A stretch of 64,000 nucleotides of DNA, from positions 62,001-126,000 of the forward strand of contig NZ_JAEKIW010000009.1 in the NCBI RefSeq assembly GCF_016757965.1. Direction: 5' to 3'. The notes under the pieces are model-generated. The model worked only from the letters and a program-made list of their open reading frames with translations, made no database searches and was not told where the DNA came from. This DNA is from Archaeoglobus neptunius. Lineage in GTDB: Archaea > Halobacteriota > Archaeoglobi > Archaeoglobales > Archaeoglobaceae. A program made the position numbers and the translations under genes. This document shows, in pieces, positions 49,245-58,049 of the stretch; within the stretch, counting starts at the first letter, position 1, and each line of letters opens with the position of its first letter.

Positions 49245-49655
49245 GTGCGAACAAGGTTCGGTTTAAGAACAGAAGCACTTTTCAGAACACTTTATGCAGC
49301 TTTGGAGGAGGGTATATCAGTTGTAGGTCCAACCCAAATAGCAGAATCGCTTGGAGTTTCCAAATCTACCGCCTACAAGCTGTTAAATGAGTTATCTCAG
49401 GCCGGATATGGGCAGTATGTCCCAAAAAAAGGTTTAATTTTGAATGAAGAAGGCAGAAAGGAGGCAAAAATGGCAGTGAGGATGCACAGACTGATCGAGT
49501 GCATGCTTGATGATATTGGGGTCGAGGAGTTTTGTGGGGAGGCAGAGAGAATAGAAATGGTGGCAGGTAAGAGTTTCATTGAGGCCATTGAAGCGAAGTA
49601 CGGAGATAGGAAGATCTGTCCATGTGGCAAGAAAATCCCAGAGGTGAATAAGTGA
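49245..49655 (+). CDS. DtxR/MntR-like metal-dependent regulator
   Basis: A 136-residue regulator with an N-terminal winged helix (VVGPTQIAESLGVSKSTAYKLLNEL near residue 25) and a C-terminal dimerisation/metal region with HRLIECMLDDIGVEEFCGEAERIEM, where Cys, Glu and His are candidate metal ligands; CPCGKKIP near the end adds another Cys pair. GTG 49245 is about 26 bases below ATATATAT, so leaderless translation is likely. It overlaps the metal-binding protein gene by four bases and probably represses the transporter operon when metal is abundant. Confidence 0.85.
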   Translation: MRTRFGLRTEALFRTLYAALEEGISVVGPTQIAESLGVSKSTAYKLLNELSQAGYGQYVPKKGLILNEEGRKEAKMAVRMHRLIECMLDDIGVEEFCGEAERIEMVAGKSFIEAIEAKYGDRKICPCGKKIPEVNK

Positions 49656-50590
49656 GGAGCACGATCTTTGTATTTGTAATTTTTTTATTTCTGATCCACC
49701 CGGCTGGAGCGTCGACAATAGTGGTTACCGTATCTGACTTCAAGCCAATCGTTGAGGCTGTAGCCGGGGATGGGTTTGAGGTTGTGAGCCTTCTTCCTCC
49801 CGGTTCCGATCCTCATGGTTTCAGCCTGTCGATTGAGGATGTGGAAATGCTGAAAAATGCAGATCTGATAGTTCTGGCGAACTCAAGATTTTTTGATTTT
49901 GAAGCCAAAATTTCAAAAGAATTCACCAACACTCTTGACTTTGACGATTATAATGTGAAACTCTATGATTTCCCGGGTTTCAGGAAGAATCCGCACGGTT
50001 ACTGGATGCTTCCGGAAAACGCAATAGGGATAGCCAGGGCCGTGAAAAAAAGGCTCTCTGAACTGTATCCGGATAAAAAAATGCTGTTTGATGAAAATTA
50101 TAGAATATTTGTCAGCCGGGTTGAAGAGGCGAAAAGGGAAGCTCGGAAGATTGCTGAGAGTGAGAGAGGGAAAATGTATGTAGCGATGGTCCCCGGTGTT
50201 TGCTATATAGCCAGAGCTCTTGATATAAACATTGCAGCAGTTTTGATGTCTGAAGGATCGGCTGCGGCAAGTGCAAGGGAGATCACGGACTTGAGGGCAG
50301 GATTTCGAAGCGGTAAGTACGCAGGAATAATTGTTCCGGAGTTTATGAAGGGTGGAAAAGGAGAGGAGCTTGCTGAAGAGCTTGTTGATGGGACGAATGC
50401 CAAGATTGTGTGGGTAAAATTTTCCCAGGGAGATGCAGCGTATGATACGGTACTCATTTCAAATGCTGCCAGAATTGCATACACCCAGAACTGCGGAGAA
50501 TGCGGAGAAAACAGTTTCTGGATATATATTCTTGCAGTACTGTGTGTTTTTGAGGCCTTACTTGTTGCTGTGGTGAGGTTGAGAGTATGA
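49652..50590 (+). CDS. Zinc/manganese ABC transporter substrate-binding protein, membrane-anchored
   Basis: TroA/ZnuA-type binding protein, 312 residues: signal peptide (1-20), then a metal-binding fold with His in GSDPHGFSLS near residue 50 and KNPHGYWMLPENA near 112, and a C-terminal membrane helix (about 288-308) ending RLRV. Most ZnuA are lipoproteins or soluble; here there is no lipobox and a C-terminal anchor instead. The long His-rich loop of bacterial ZnuA is missing. The anchor is preceded by CGECGEN. Second gene of the operon, coupled to its regulator. Confidence 0.85.
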   Translation: MRSTIFVFVIFLFLIHPAGASTIVVTVSDFKPIVEAVAGDGFEVVSLLPPGSDPHGFSLSIEDVEMLKNADLIVLANSRFFDFEAKISKEFTNTLDFDDYNVKLYDFPGFRKNPHGYWMLPENAIGIARAVKKRLSELYPDKKMLFDENYRIFVSRVEEAKREARKIAESERGKMYVAMVPGVCYIARALDINIAAVLMSEGSAAASAREITDLRAGFRSGKYAGIIVPEFMKGGKGEELAEELVDGTNAKIVWVKFSQGDAAYDTVLISNAARIAYTQNCGECGENSFWIYILAVLCVFEALLVAVVRLRV

Positions 50591-51345
50591 AGGCCATTGA
50601 GTTTCATGAAGTCTCGTTCTCCTATAGCACAAGGGTTCTTGAAAACCTGAACCTCAGGATAGATGGGGGCGAGTTTGTGGCCATTCTTGGGCCAAATGGT
50701 GCCGGGAAGAGTACGATGTTAAAGCTTGTTCTGGGACTGCTCAAGCCTGAGAAGGGCTGGGTTGAGGTTCTTGGCTTTGATGCGTACAGAGAACGGAGCA
50801 GGTTCATTGACCGGATCAGCTACCTCCCGCAGAGAGAAGAGCTTGTAATGGATATTCCTCTTACGGTATCACAGGTTATGAAACTTCCGGCCCTGTCCAG
50901 AGGGAGAAAGGTAAGTGATGAAACCGTAAAGAGGATCCTCTCAACGGTTGGAATGGAGGGCATGGCAGACAGGGTCTTCAACGAGCTGAGCGGAGGACAG
51001 CAGCAGAGAATTATGCTAGCAAGAGCTCTGATAACGAATCCTGAGATAATACTGCTTGACGAACCCTTCAACGGTGTGGATGTACCTTCACAGGAGAAAA
51101 TCGTGCAGGTGTTGGGGAATATGCGATCGGAAGGAAAAACCGTGATCGTGGTGGTTCACAACATTAATCCCATACTGCACGACGTTGACAGAGTTGTTCT
51201 GCTTAACAGGAGAATAGTCGCCGTAGGAAAGCCCAATGAAGTCTTTTCAGAGAAAAACATTGTCAGGGCCTATGGCACTTCAATTCCACTTGTGATCTGT
51301 GAGGAAGGATACACACATCCTCTTTACGGTGATTATCATGGATGA
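50587..51345 (+). CDS. Metal ABC transporter ATP-binding protein
   Basis: A 252-residue ATPase of the zinc/manganese importer. Walker A GPNGAGKST near residue 38, signature LSGGQQQRI near 138, Walker B ILLDEPFNGVD near 158, switch His in VVVHNI. It overlaps the binding-protein gene by four bases and the permease by eight, so stoichiometric translation is expected. Confidence 0.93.
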   Translation: MKAIEFHEVSFSYSTRVLENLNLRIDGGEFVAILGPNGAGKSTMLKLVLGLLKPEKGWVEVLGFDAYRERSRFIDRISYLPQREELVMDIPLTVSQVMKLPALSRGRKVSDETVKRILSTVGMEGMADRVFNELSGGQQQRIMLARALITNPEIILLDEPFNGVDVPSQEKIVQVLGNMRSEGKTVIVVVHNINPILHDVDRVVLLNRRIVAVGKPNEVFSEKNIVRAYGTSIPLVICEEGYTHPLYGDYHG

Positions 51346-52123
51346 GCTGATTTTAAGAGCAATAATTGCCGCAGTTCTGATATCCATTAATGCTGCAGTA
51401 GCCGGGTCTCTGACAGTTTTCAGAAGGGCCTCCTTCCTTGTTGCGGGGTCGGCACACTCGGCACTTGCCGGGGTGGCTGCGGCCCTATTCCTGAACTCAA
51501 TTGGTTTTGGAGTGCACTACTTTATTTTTGCGATGATTGCTGCGGTATTTTCTGCGTATCTTACTGCCAGAGCTGCTAGAAGGGGAGATGTGAACACAGG
51601 AATAGCAGCTGCTTTTTCTCTTTCAATGGCAGTGGCGGTCATCTTTATATCCATGACAAGAAATTCAGCAGCGAATGCGTGGCAGTTTCTTTTCGGAGAC
51701 ATTCTTTTACTTACGCAGGAAGATTTTGTTATTCTGGCGGTATCGACCGTTTTAATTGTTATCACGGTATCTTTTCTCTATTACAAGTTTCTTTTCATCT
51801 CGTTTGATCCTCTGGGTGCAGAAGCTGCGGGTATAAATGTTTATTTTTACGATTTTGTTTTAATTGCCCTGATATCTGCGTCAGTGGTCACGGCTCTTAA
51901 AGCCGTGGGAGCGATACTCGTATTTTCAATTTTCGTTGCCCCGTCTTCAGCCGCAAGGATTCTTGGAAAAAGCACGGGTTCCGTGTACACAATTACCTTT
52001 GTAATCGCCCTTGTGAGTCTGTATGCCGGAATAGCGACGTCTTATTACCTCACTCTCCCGTCAGGTGCCGTTGCAGCCGCACTGGCTTCGACAGTCTACT
52101 TTGCCGTTGCCTGGAAAAGTTAA
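51338..52123 (+). CDS. Metal ABC transporter permease
   Basis: A 261-residue membrane protein of the ABC-3 (ZnuB/MntB) family with seven to nine helices; the AGSAHSALAGVAAAL stretch near residue 30 and KAVGAILVFSIFVAPSSAARI near 185 are typical. ATG 51338 follows GGTGATTATC and overlaps the ATPase end. Last gene of the metal operon; the cytochrome biogenesis gene begins 25 bases on. Confidence 0.9.
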   Translation: MDELILRAIIAAVLISINAAVAGSLTVFRRASFLVAGSAHSALAGVAAALFLNSIGFGVHYFIFAMIAAVFSAYLTARAARRGDVNTGIAAAFSLSMAVAVIFISMTRNSAANAWQFLFGDILLLTQEDFVILAVSTVLIVITVSFLYYKFLFISFDPLGAEAAGINVYFYDFVLIALISASVVTALKAVGAILVFSIFVAPSSAARILGKSTGSVYTITFVIALVSLYAGIATSYYLTLPSGAVAAALASTVYFAVAWKS

Positions 52124-52148
52124 AAAAACTTGGGCAATGCAGTAGATC

Positions 52149-52808
52149 ATGTGGATTAAGACATCAGCTCTTGCATTTGCGGCTGGATTCATTATTCTTC
52201 TATATGGCGTCATCAAGGCATTTACCCTTCCACCGGTAGTTTCTGATTACATTCAGGAAAACTACAGAATTGTATTCTTTCACGTTCCCGCTGCTATTTC
52301 CTCCTTCGTTGCTTTTACCGTCACATTCATTCTTTCTGCGATCTTCCTGAAAACCGGAGACTACAGGAGGGATATTCAGGCCTTGAGTTCAGCGAAGTTT
52401 GGCTTCGCGATGATAACAGCAGCACTGGTGAGCGGCTCGATATGGGCAAAGGTGGCCTGGGGTAGCTACTGGAACTGGGATCCAAGAGAAACATTTGTTT
52501 TGATACTCTGGTTTGCCTATGCAGCATATTTTGCCCTCAGAACCTCCATCGAAGATTACCCGATAAAGGCGAGGTATTCTGCGATTTATTCTCTGTTCGC
52601 CTTCGTTACGGTGCCTTTAAGTTACTTTTCAGCTAAACTCTCCGTTCTGCATCCCACCACTTCAGAGCTGAGGTTTGATGCGGAGAGGGGAATGCTTCTC
52701 GGCTTGATGATTCTGGCTTTTGTTTTACTTTACATCGCCTACTTTCTTCTGGATTCAAAAATTTCGGAAATTGGTGAGAGAATGATGGGGGGTGAGGACT
52801 ATGAATGA
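52149..52808 (+). CDS. ccmC: Cytochrome c biogenesis protein CcmC
   Basis: Haem-handling membrane protein of System I cytochrome c maturation, 219 residues with six helices. The tryptophan-rich signature WGSYWNWDPRET near residue 110 and two His near helices (VFFHVPAA near 42; LHPTTSE near 170) are the haem-binding residues. No ccmA, B, E or F is in the window. It overlaps a 36-residue CcmD-like gene by eight bases. Confidence 0.93.
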   Translation: MWIKTSALAFAAGFIILLYGVIKAFTLPPVVSDYIQENYRIVFFHVPAAISSFVAFTVTFILSAIFLKTGDYRRDIQALSSAKFGFAMITAALVSGSIWAKVAWGSYWNWDPRETFVLILWFAYAAYFALRTSIEDYPIKARYSAIYSLFAFVTVPLSYFSAKLSVLHPTTSELRFDAERGMLLGLMILAFVLLYIAYFLLDSKISEIGERMMGGEDYE

Positions 52809-52911
52809 CTACACAGCAGTAATTCTGGCATCGCTGGTGGTTCTGATTTCACTGCTTGTGGTTTACGTCTTAACTCTGAGGAAAGCTATCAGGCTTGCAA
52901 GAGATAATTAG
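52801..52911 (+). CDS. ccmD: CcmD-like small membrane protein
   Basis: A 36-residue protein: a short polar start MNDYTAV, one membrane helix (ILASLVVLISLLVVYVLTL) and a basic end RKAIRLARDN, which is the layout of CcmD that holds CcmC and CcmE together. It begins within the last codons of ccmC (ATGAATGA) and its stop overlaps the convergent nucleotidyltransferase gene's end. Identified by position and topology. Confidence 0.8.
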   Translation: MNDYTAVILASLVVLISLLVVYVLTLRKAIRLARDN

Positions 52912-53603
52912 TCAATTCTCCTTCTTACAGCCGGGTTTCTGGATGCTATTGATTTCAGCGCAGATTCAAAGCACTCGTTTAGGGCTATGGTTTCGCAGAG
53001 GAATATTCCGGTTCTTCCGACCTCTCTTCTGCGTGTGAGTACCCTTATCCTCTCCATGACAATGTCAATTGAAACATCCAGCATTCTTGCCACGCTGCTG
53101 GGATGCATGTCGGTTAAAGGCACCTCTCTATGCCCTTTTTCATTGGGAATTATCAGAACCAGCCTTTTGTCAACCCCTGCTACCCTCCTGTCCTCAACAA
53201 TTCCGTTGTAGTCAATACAACCACCGAATCTGTAAAAGTCCATTTCCCTCTCACGCATTCTTACCAGTGGGAAGCTCACGGTGGTGTTGTCGGACAAAAC
53301 GTATTCTCCCTTGATGGCGTAATTTGGTGTTGCCTGTATTATTCTCTTCTCCAGCACTTCAAAACCGTCAAGGGCTATCTCAACCTTGTATGAGGGGATG
53401 TTGTGAGGAATGAAAATATCCACATCGCTCTTTTCTGTTACATCTCCCCTCGCAACACTTCCATAGACGATACTCTCAATTCCAAAGGAGAAGAGAGAAT
53501 CCATTATCTCCTTCGCTCTCTCCCTCTTTTCTTTCAGGATCTTCCATCGCTCTTCTGAGTACTCTATCAACTTTCTTACCCCGTATGTTGCAACCCTCCT
53601 CAT
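52908..53603 (-). CDS. Nucleotidyltransferase-domain protein of unknown substrate
   Basis: A 231-residue protein with the Pol-beta-type motif GSVARGDVTEKSDVDIFI near residue 47 (G-S plus DxD metal ligands), a central beta region and a C-terminal helix-turn-helix-like end with SSVARMLDVSIDIVMERIRVLTRR. Homologues of this layout occur widely in archaea without a known role; antitoxin-type MNT proteins are shorter and have HEPN partners, which are lacking here. It overlaps the cutA start by four bases. Confidence 0.72.
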   Translation of the reverse strand: MRRVATYGVRKLIEYSEERWKILKEKRERAKEIMDSLFSFGIESIVYGSVARGDVTEKSDVDIFIPHNIPSYKVEIALDGFEVLEKRIIQATPNYAIKGEYVLSDNTTVSFPLVRMREREMDFYRFGGCIDYNGIVEDRRVAGVDKRLVLIIPNEKGHREVPLTDMHPSSVARMLDVSIDIVMERIRVLTRRREVGRTGIFLCETIALNECFESALKSIASRNPAVRRRID

Positions 53604-53911
53604 CCTTCTACAGTTTCATCGATCCACTCAAGAAACTCCTTCAGCCCCCTTTCAATCGGGATCGCACATATACAGGGCACCGAGTAACTGTGAATTTTTT
53701 TAACCTCATCTCTGATCTCCGCAAATTTTTCTGATCTGGTTTTCACGATCAGCGCCCATTCCAGTGCCCCTTCTATTTTGCCTTCCCACCAGAAATAGGA
53801 CTTTATTGGGAAAATATTTACACATGCAGCCAGTCTTTTTTCCAGCAGATCTCTTGCTATGCCCTCAGCCTCCTCCTTCGATGAGGCTGTTATGTATATG
53901 AAGTTGTGCAT
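53600..53911 (-). CDS. cutA: CutA1 divalent-ion tolerance protein
   Basis: A 103-residue trimeric protein with YITASSKEEAEGIARDLLEKRLAACVNIFPIKSYFWWEGKIE, the classic CutA1 run, and VPCICAIPIERG near residue 80. Linked to metal tolerance in bacteria; role in archaea uncertain. ATG 53911 is chosen because AATTTAAAC lies about 25 bases above it; GTG 53929 is in frame. Confidence 0.93.
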   Translation of the reverse strand: MHNFIYITASSKEEAEGIARDLLEKRLAACVNIFPIKSYFWWEGKIEGALEWALIVKTRSEKFAEIRDEVKKIHSYSVPCICAIPIERGLKEFLEWIDETVEG

Positions 53912-53937
53912 GGCTTTATTTCGTTTCACGGTTTAAA

Positions 53938-54411
53938 TTATTTCTTCTTTCTTTTGACAACGACGATATCTCCGAGTGTCGGTGTCAGACTTTTGCTCCT
54001 ACCCTCAATTTTTATCTCCGGTATTTGCTCTCTGAGCTTTATATTGAAGAGCTTCTCCAGTTTCTCGATAACCTCGGGTTCAGGCGTGATCTCAGCATTC
54101 TCAATTTTTTTGATTAGAGATTCTTTTTCCTGAATCTTTTTGGCGAGCTGTTCCTGACTCCATCCTCTTTTCTCCCTTTCGTGCTTTATTATCAGATGGT
54201 AGTCTTCTATGAGCTCGTCCTGGAATTCAATTTTTGGAGAACCCCTCTTCCTCTTCAAAACAACCCTTCTGGCACCCTGCTGAGATGCTACAGACGGCCT
54301 CTTTTCGCTACCGTATTGTTTGCATGAGGGGCAAACTGTCACTTCACTCCCCTCAACAACGATCTTAAAGCCCTTTCCCCTTATCTCTCTGCCGCAAATC
54401 TCGCAGTTCAT
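53938..54411 (-). CDS. Multiprotein bridging factor MBF1-like transcription factor
   Basis: A 157-residue protein: N-terminal zinc ribbon (CEICGREI and CPSCKQYG), a basic linker (VVLKRKRGSP), a helix-turn-helix of the MBF1/Cro type (EREKRGWSQEQLAKKIQEKESLIKKIENAE, residues about 82-110), and a basic KRKKK end. Archaeal MBF1 binds the ribosome as well as the TBP system. ATG 54411 follows GGTGATTGAG and is about 25 bases below CATATAAGAA. Confidence 0.9.
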   Translation of the reverse strand: MNCEICGREIRGKGFKIVVEGSEVTVCPSCKQYGSEKRPSVASQQGARRVVLKRKRGSPKIEFQDELIEDYHLIIKHEREKRGWSQEQLAKKIQEKESLIKKIENAEITPEPEVIEKLEKLFNIKLREQIPEIKIEGRSKSLTPTLGDIVVVKRKKK

Positions 54412-54460
54412 CTCAATCACCAGCAACAAATTCTTATATGATGAGCGGTATATAGTTATT

Positions 54461-54479
54461 TGGAGGCTCTCGAAACGGT
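54461..54479 (+). repeat. Left arm of 19-base inverted repeat flanking pan
   Basis: TGGAGGCTCTCGAAACGGT, just below the TATA-like GCGGTATATAG (about 54445-54455) and 43 bases above the pan start. Its reverse complement, with one change, lies immediately after the pan stop. Confidence 0.75.
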
Positions 54480-54522
54480 ACGGAGAGGGCAAAAAATAGT
54501 GTATAAAGGAGAGGTAGAAAAA

Positions 54523-55719
54523 ATGGGCGATAATGAGATTCAATACCTCATCGAGAAGCTGAAGAAGCTTGAGGAGGATTATTACAAGCTTAGAGAGCTT
54601 TATCGCAGATTGGAAGATGAAAAGAGATTTATCGAAAGCGAAAGAATAAGATATGAGAGAGAAGTTAGAAGGCTTAGAAGTGAGATTGAAAGATTACGCT
54701 CACCTCCTTTACTCGTCGGTGTAGTTTCAGACGTTCTGGAAGATGGAAGAGTGGTTGTTAAAAGCTCAACCGGACCCAAGTTTGTTGTAAACGCCTCCCA
54801 GTATGTCAGTGAGGACGAACTGAAACCCGGTGCCAGGGTTGCGTTAAACCAGCAAACACTCGCAATCGTCAATGTGCTGCCAACATCAAAAGACCCGATG
54901 GTCTACGGGTTTGAAGTGGAGGAGAAGCCGGAAGTGAGCTATGAAGATATAGGTGGACTGGACGTTCAGATTGAGGAAATAAGAGAGGCTGTTGAACTTC
55001 CAATGCTGAAACCCGAACTGTTCGTTGAAATAGGGATTGAGCCACCGAAGGGTGTGCTTCTCTATGGTCCTCCGGGGACAGGAAAAACTCTGCTGGCGAA
55101 GGCTGTGGCGAATCAGACCAGAGCGACATTCATTCGAGTTGTGGGGAGCGAATTCGTACAGAAGTATATCGGAGAAGGTGCAAGGCTCGTCAGGGAGGTT
55201 TTCCAGCTTGCAAAGGAAAAATCACCTTCAATAATATTTATCGATGAACTCGATGCTATAGCTGCGAGAAGAACAAACAGCGATACAAGCGGAGACAGGG
55301 AGGTTCAGAGAACAATGATGCAGCTTCTTGCAGAGCTCGATGGATTTGATCCGAGGGGCGAAGTTAAGGTTATAGGGGCTACAAACAGAATAGACATCCT
55401 GGATCCTGCCATCCTCAGGCCGGGGAGATTTGACAGGATAATAGAGGTTCCGATGCCAACCTTTGAAGGCAGAATTCAGATATTCAGGATTCACACCAGA
55501 AAAATGAAGCTCGCCGATGACGTTGATTTCAAGGAGCTGGCAAGGGTTACAGAGGGGGCGAGTGGAGCGGACATTAAGGCAATATGTACCGAAGCCGGAA
55601 TGTTTGCAATAAGAGAAGAAAGGGCAAAGGTTACAATGCTGGACTTTACAAAAGCAATAGATAAGGTACTCAAGAAATCGACACCATTGCCCGATTTGAA
55701 GGGAGTGATGTTCGTATAA
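54523..55719 (+). CDS. pan: Proteasome-activating nucleotidase PAN
   Basis: AAA+ ATPase ring that unfolds substrates for the 20S proteasome. 398 residues, the same length as A. fulgidus PAN as I recall it: N-terminal coiled coil (about 3-60), OB domain (65-125), AAA core with Walker [13 protein letters not shown] near 190, Walker [12 protein letters not shown] near 245, arginine fingers in [11 protein letters not shown] near 305. The tail GVMFV gives Phe where the HbYX rule has Tyr. ATG 54523 follows AAGGAGAGG; the upstream in-frame ATT/TTG-type starts would cross the TATA region. Confidence 0.97.
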   Translation: MGDNEIQYLIEKLKKLEEDYYKLRELYRRLEDEKRFIESERIRYEREVRRLRSEIERLRSPPLLVGVVSDVLEDGRVVVKSSTGPKFVVNASQYVSEDELKPGARVALNQQTLAIVNVLPTSKDPMVYGFEVEEKPEVSYEDIGGLDVQIEEIREAVELPMLKPELFVEIGIEPPKGVLLYGPPGTGKTLLAKAVANQTRATFIRVVGSEFVQKYIGEGARLVREVFQLAKEKSPSIIFIDELDAIAARRTNSDTSGDREVQRTMMQLLAELDGFDPRGEVKVIGATNRIDILDPAILRPGRFDRIIEVPMPTFEGRIQIFRIHTRKMKLADDVDFKELARVTEGASGADIKAICTEAGMFAIREERAKVTMLDFTKAIDKVLKKSTPLPDLKGVMFV

Positions 55720-55737
55720 CCGTTTCGGGAGCCTCCA
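55719..55737 (+). repeat. Right arm of 19-base inverted repeat flanking pan
   Basis: ACCGTTTCGGGAGCCTCCA begins on the last base of the pan stop codon. It pairs with 54461-54479 at 18 positions plus one G-U if both are transcribed. It may also act as a pan terminator element or be an inverted copy of a promoter fragment. Confidence 0.75.
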
Positions 55738-55852
55738 CCTTTCTCACCTTCAAATACCGCCTTAAAAATTTTCCGGATTAATAAGTTTATTTTTCGACAT
55801 CCGGCCATGAATAAAAAACTTAAAAAGCAATGGTGAAATTTTAAAGGTTAAG

Positions 55853-57166
55853 ATGGAAATTGGCTGCTTAACGATTTCTCACAAAAAGGCAAATGTGGAG
55901 GATATCGAAAAATTATGGCTTAAAGTCAGGACTGATTTGGACAGTTATATTTCAGAATGTGGAGTTTCAGAGTATGCCTACATCTTCACGTGCAACAGAT
56001 TTGAGCTGTATCTGGCAGGTGGGGATGTGGAAAGCTGCCTGAGAGGGCTGGTGAGCAGGTTTGATATCGCAGGTAAAGCAGACATTCTGCTTGGAGATGA
56101 GTGTCTGCTTCACCTCATGAGGGTGGCTGCTGGCGTAGAGTCCATGATAGTCGGGGAGGAGCAGATTCTCGGTCAGGTGAGGCATTACCACAATCTCTGC
56201 AGGAAGGAGGGATTGACGGGAGAGATTCTGGACAGAGTTTTCAGCAAGGCGATTCAGGTTGGGAGAAAGGTCAGGAGAGAAACAGAAATTTCCAGAGGAT
56301 CGGTTTCTATTGGTTCCGCAGCTGTCGATGTGGCAGAGAGGATACTCGGGACGCTAAAGGGGAAAAAAGCTCTGCTAGTTGGTGCCGGGGAGATGGGAAC
56401 TCTGGTGGCCAGAGCAATAGCTAGTAAGGAAGTTGAGGCAGTGTTAATCGCCAACAGAACATTCGAGAGAGCAGAAGAGCTTGCAAGGAAAATCGGTGGG
56501 ATAGCTGTAAAGTTTGACAAGCTGGAAGAGTATCTCCGGATCTGTGATGTTGTGATTTCTGCCACTTCCGCTCCGCACAAGATCATTAAAAAGTCGGATG
56601 TTGAGAAGGCGATGAAGGGAAGGAAAAGCAGATTGCTGATAATAGATATCGCACTTCCAAGAGACGTTGAGGAGGGTGTTGGCGATATTGATGGGGTTGA
56701 ACTTCTCACGATTGACGATCTCAGGAAGGTGAGCGAAGAGAACCTGAAAAAAAGACTTGGTGAAGTTGAGAAGGCGGAACAAATAATAAGAGAGGAGTTA
56801 GATCAGCTTAAGATGCTTTTAAAGGATATGAATGCGAAGGCAGCAATAGCTGCGATGTATTCCCTTGCCGAAAAGTATGTCGGGGAGGAGATAGAGGAAC
56901 TTTACTCCAGGCTGTCTGCAAGGTATAAGCTTGACGATGCAGCAAAAGAGATGCTGGAGGATTTCGCATCATCTCTGATCAGGAAGTTTCTCAGGGAGCC
57001 AACAGTCAGACTGAGAGAGGCTGCAAGAAATGAGAAAAGCTATATTATTGAAGCGGTAAGGTATCTCTTTGGTGATGGTAATGGCAGAATTCCCGAAGCT
57101 AAGGCTGAGAAGACTGAGAAAATCGAATCTAAGGAAGATATTCCGCGAAGTGAGGTTGGGTCCTGA
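55853..57166 (+). CDS. hemA: Glutamyl-tRNA reductase
   Basis: First committed step of tetrapyrrole synthesis: reduces Glu-tRNA to glutamate semialdehyde with NADPH. The 437 residues show the catalytic Cys in [15 protein letters not shown] near residue 46, GEEQILGQV near 100, the NADPH loop [14 protein letters not shown] near 180 and a C-terminal dimer coil. The last 35 residues (after YLFGDGN) are charged, Lys/Glu-rich and lie over the start of hemB. GGTTAAG precedes ATG 55853. Confidence 0.96.
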   Translation: MEIGCLTISHKKANVEDIEKLWLKVRTDLDSYISECGVSEYAYIFTCNRFELYLAGGDVESCLRGLVSRFDIAGKADILLGDECLLHLMRVAAGVESMIVGEEQILGQVRHYHNLCRKEGLTGEILDRVFSKAIQVGRKVRRETEISRGSVSIGSAAVDVAERILGTLKGKKALLVGAGEMGTLVARAIASKEVEAVLIANRTFERAEELARKIGGIAVKFDKLEEYLRICDVVISATSAPHKIIKKSDVEKAMKGRKSRLLIIDIALPRDVEEGVGDIDGVELLTIDDLRKVSEENLKKRLGEVEKAEQIIREELDQLKMLLKDMNAKAAIAAMYSLAEKYVGEEIEELYSRLSARYKLDDAAKEMLEDFASSLIRKFLREPTVRLREAARNEKSYIIEAVRYLFGDGNGRIPEAKAEKTEKIESKEDIPRSEVGS

Positions 57167-58049
57167 AAACCTTATAGTTCCCGTTTTTGTTGATGAAAAT
57201 TTGAAGGAAAGAAAGCCGATAGAATCAATGCCGGGTTACTTCAGACTTCCCGTGGATGATGCCGTGAGGGAAGTTGAAGGATGCCTGGATCTCGGTCTTG
57301 AGAGTTTCATTCTCTTCGGTGTACCGTCACACAAGGATGAATTTGGAACCTCCGCACACGACAGAGATGGCGTCATACAGAGGACTGTGAGGAAAATAAA
57401 GGCCGAATTTCCCGATGCTGTTGTCATCACAGATGTCTGTCTGTGCGAATACACAACTCACGGCCACTGCGGTGTGGTGAGTGGAGAGGAGATTCTGAAC
57501 GATGATACTCTCCCCATTCTCGGCAGAATAGCAGTGAGTCATGCTGAAGCCGGAGCCGACATCGTGGCTCCGTCAGGTATGATGGACGGAATGGTTGGGG
57601 CGATAAGAAAAGCCCTTGACAGCGCCGGTTTCGAAACGGTTCCCATCATGAGCTATGCTGCAAAATATGCATCAGGCTTCTACTCACCTTTCAGAGAAGC
57701 CGCAGAGAGTGGATACAGGTTCGGTGACAGGAAGGGGTATCAGATGGACATCCACAATGCGAGGGAGGCACTCAGAGAGATCGAGCTGGACATAAAGGAG
57801 GGTGCGGACGTTATAATGGTTAAGCCAGCACTGCCATATCTTGATATCATTCGAATGGCGAAAGATAGATTCAACGTTCCACTCGCAGCCTACAACGTTA
57901 GCGGGGAATACAGCATGATAAAGGCTGCAATTGAAAAGGGATGGCTGAACGGGGATGTGATCTACGAGATTCTGGTAGCAATCAAAAGGGCTGGAGCGGA
58001 TCTGATAATAACCTACCATGCCAAGGAAATGGCAGAGAAGCTTCAGTAA
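57081..58049 (+). CDS. hemB: Porphobilinogen synthase
   Basis: Condenses two 5-aminolevulinates to porphobilinogen. 322 residues; the zinc-type Cys site is visible in [14 protein letters not shown] near residue 120, and the two Schiff-base lysines in [11 protein letters not shown] near 195 and [10 protein letters not shown] near 250. ATG 57081 follows GGTGATGGTA and lies 86 bases inside hemA, in another frame, an unusually long overlap that ties the two enzymes' translation. Siroheme and haem genes further down the path are not in the window. Confidence 0.96.
   Translation: MAEFPKLRLRRLRKSNLRKIFREVRLGPENLIVPVFVDENLKERKPIESMPGYFRLPVDDAVREVEGCLDLGLESFILFGVPSHKDEFGTSAHDRDGVIQRTVRKIKAEFPDAVVITDVCLCEYTTHGHCGVVSGEEILNDDTLPILGRIAVSHAEAGADIVAPSGMMDGMVGAIRKALDSAGFETVPIMSYAAKYASGFYSPFREAAESGYRFGDRKGYQMDIHNAREALREIELDIKEGADVIMVKPALPYLDIIRMAKDRFNVPLAAYNVSGEYSMIKAAIEKGWLNGDVIYEILVAIKRAGADLIITYHAKEMAEKLQ

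Noticed and set aside
55491-55808. 105-codon minus-strand frame at the end of pan
   Set aside because: It is mostly antisense to the conserved PAN C-terminus and has no binding site or known motif.
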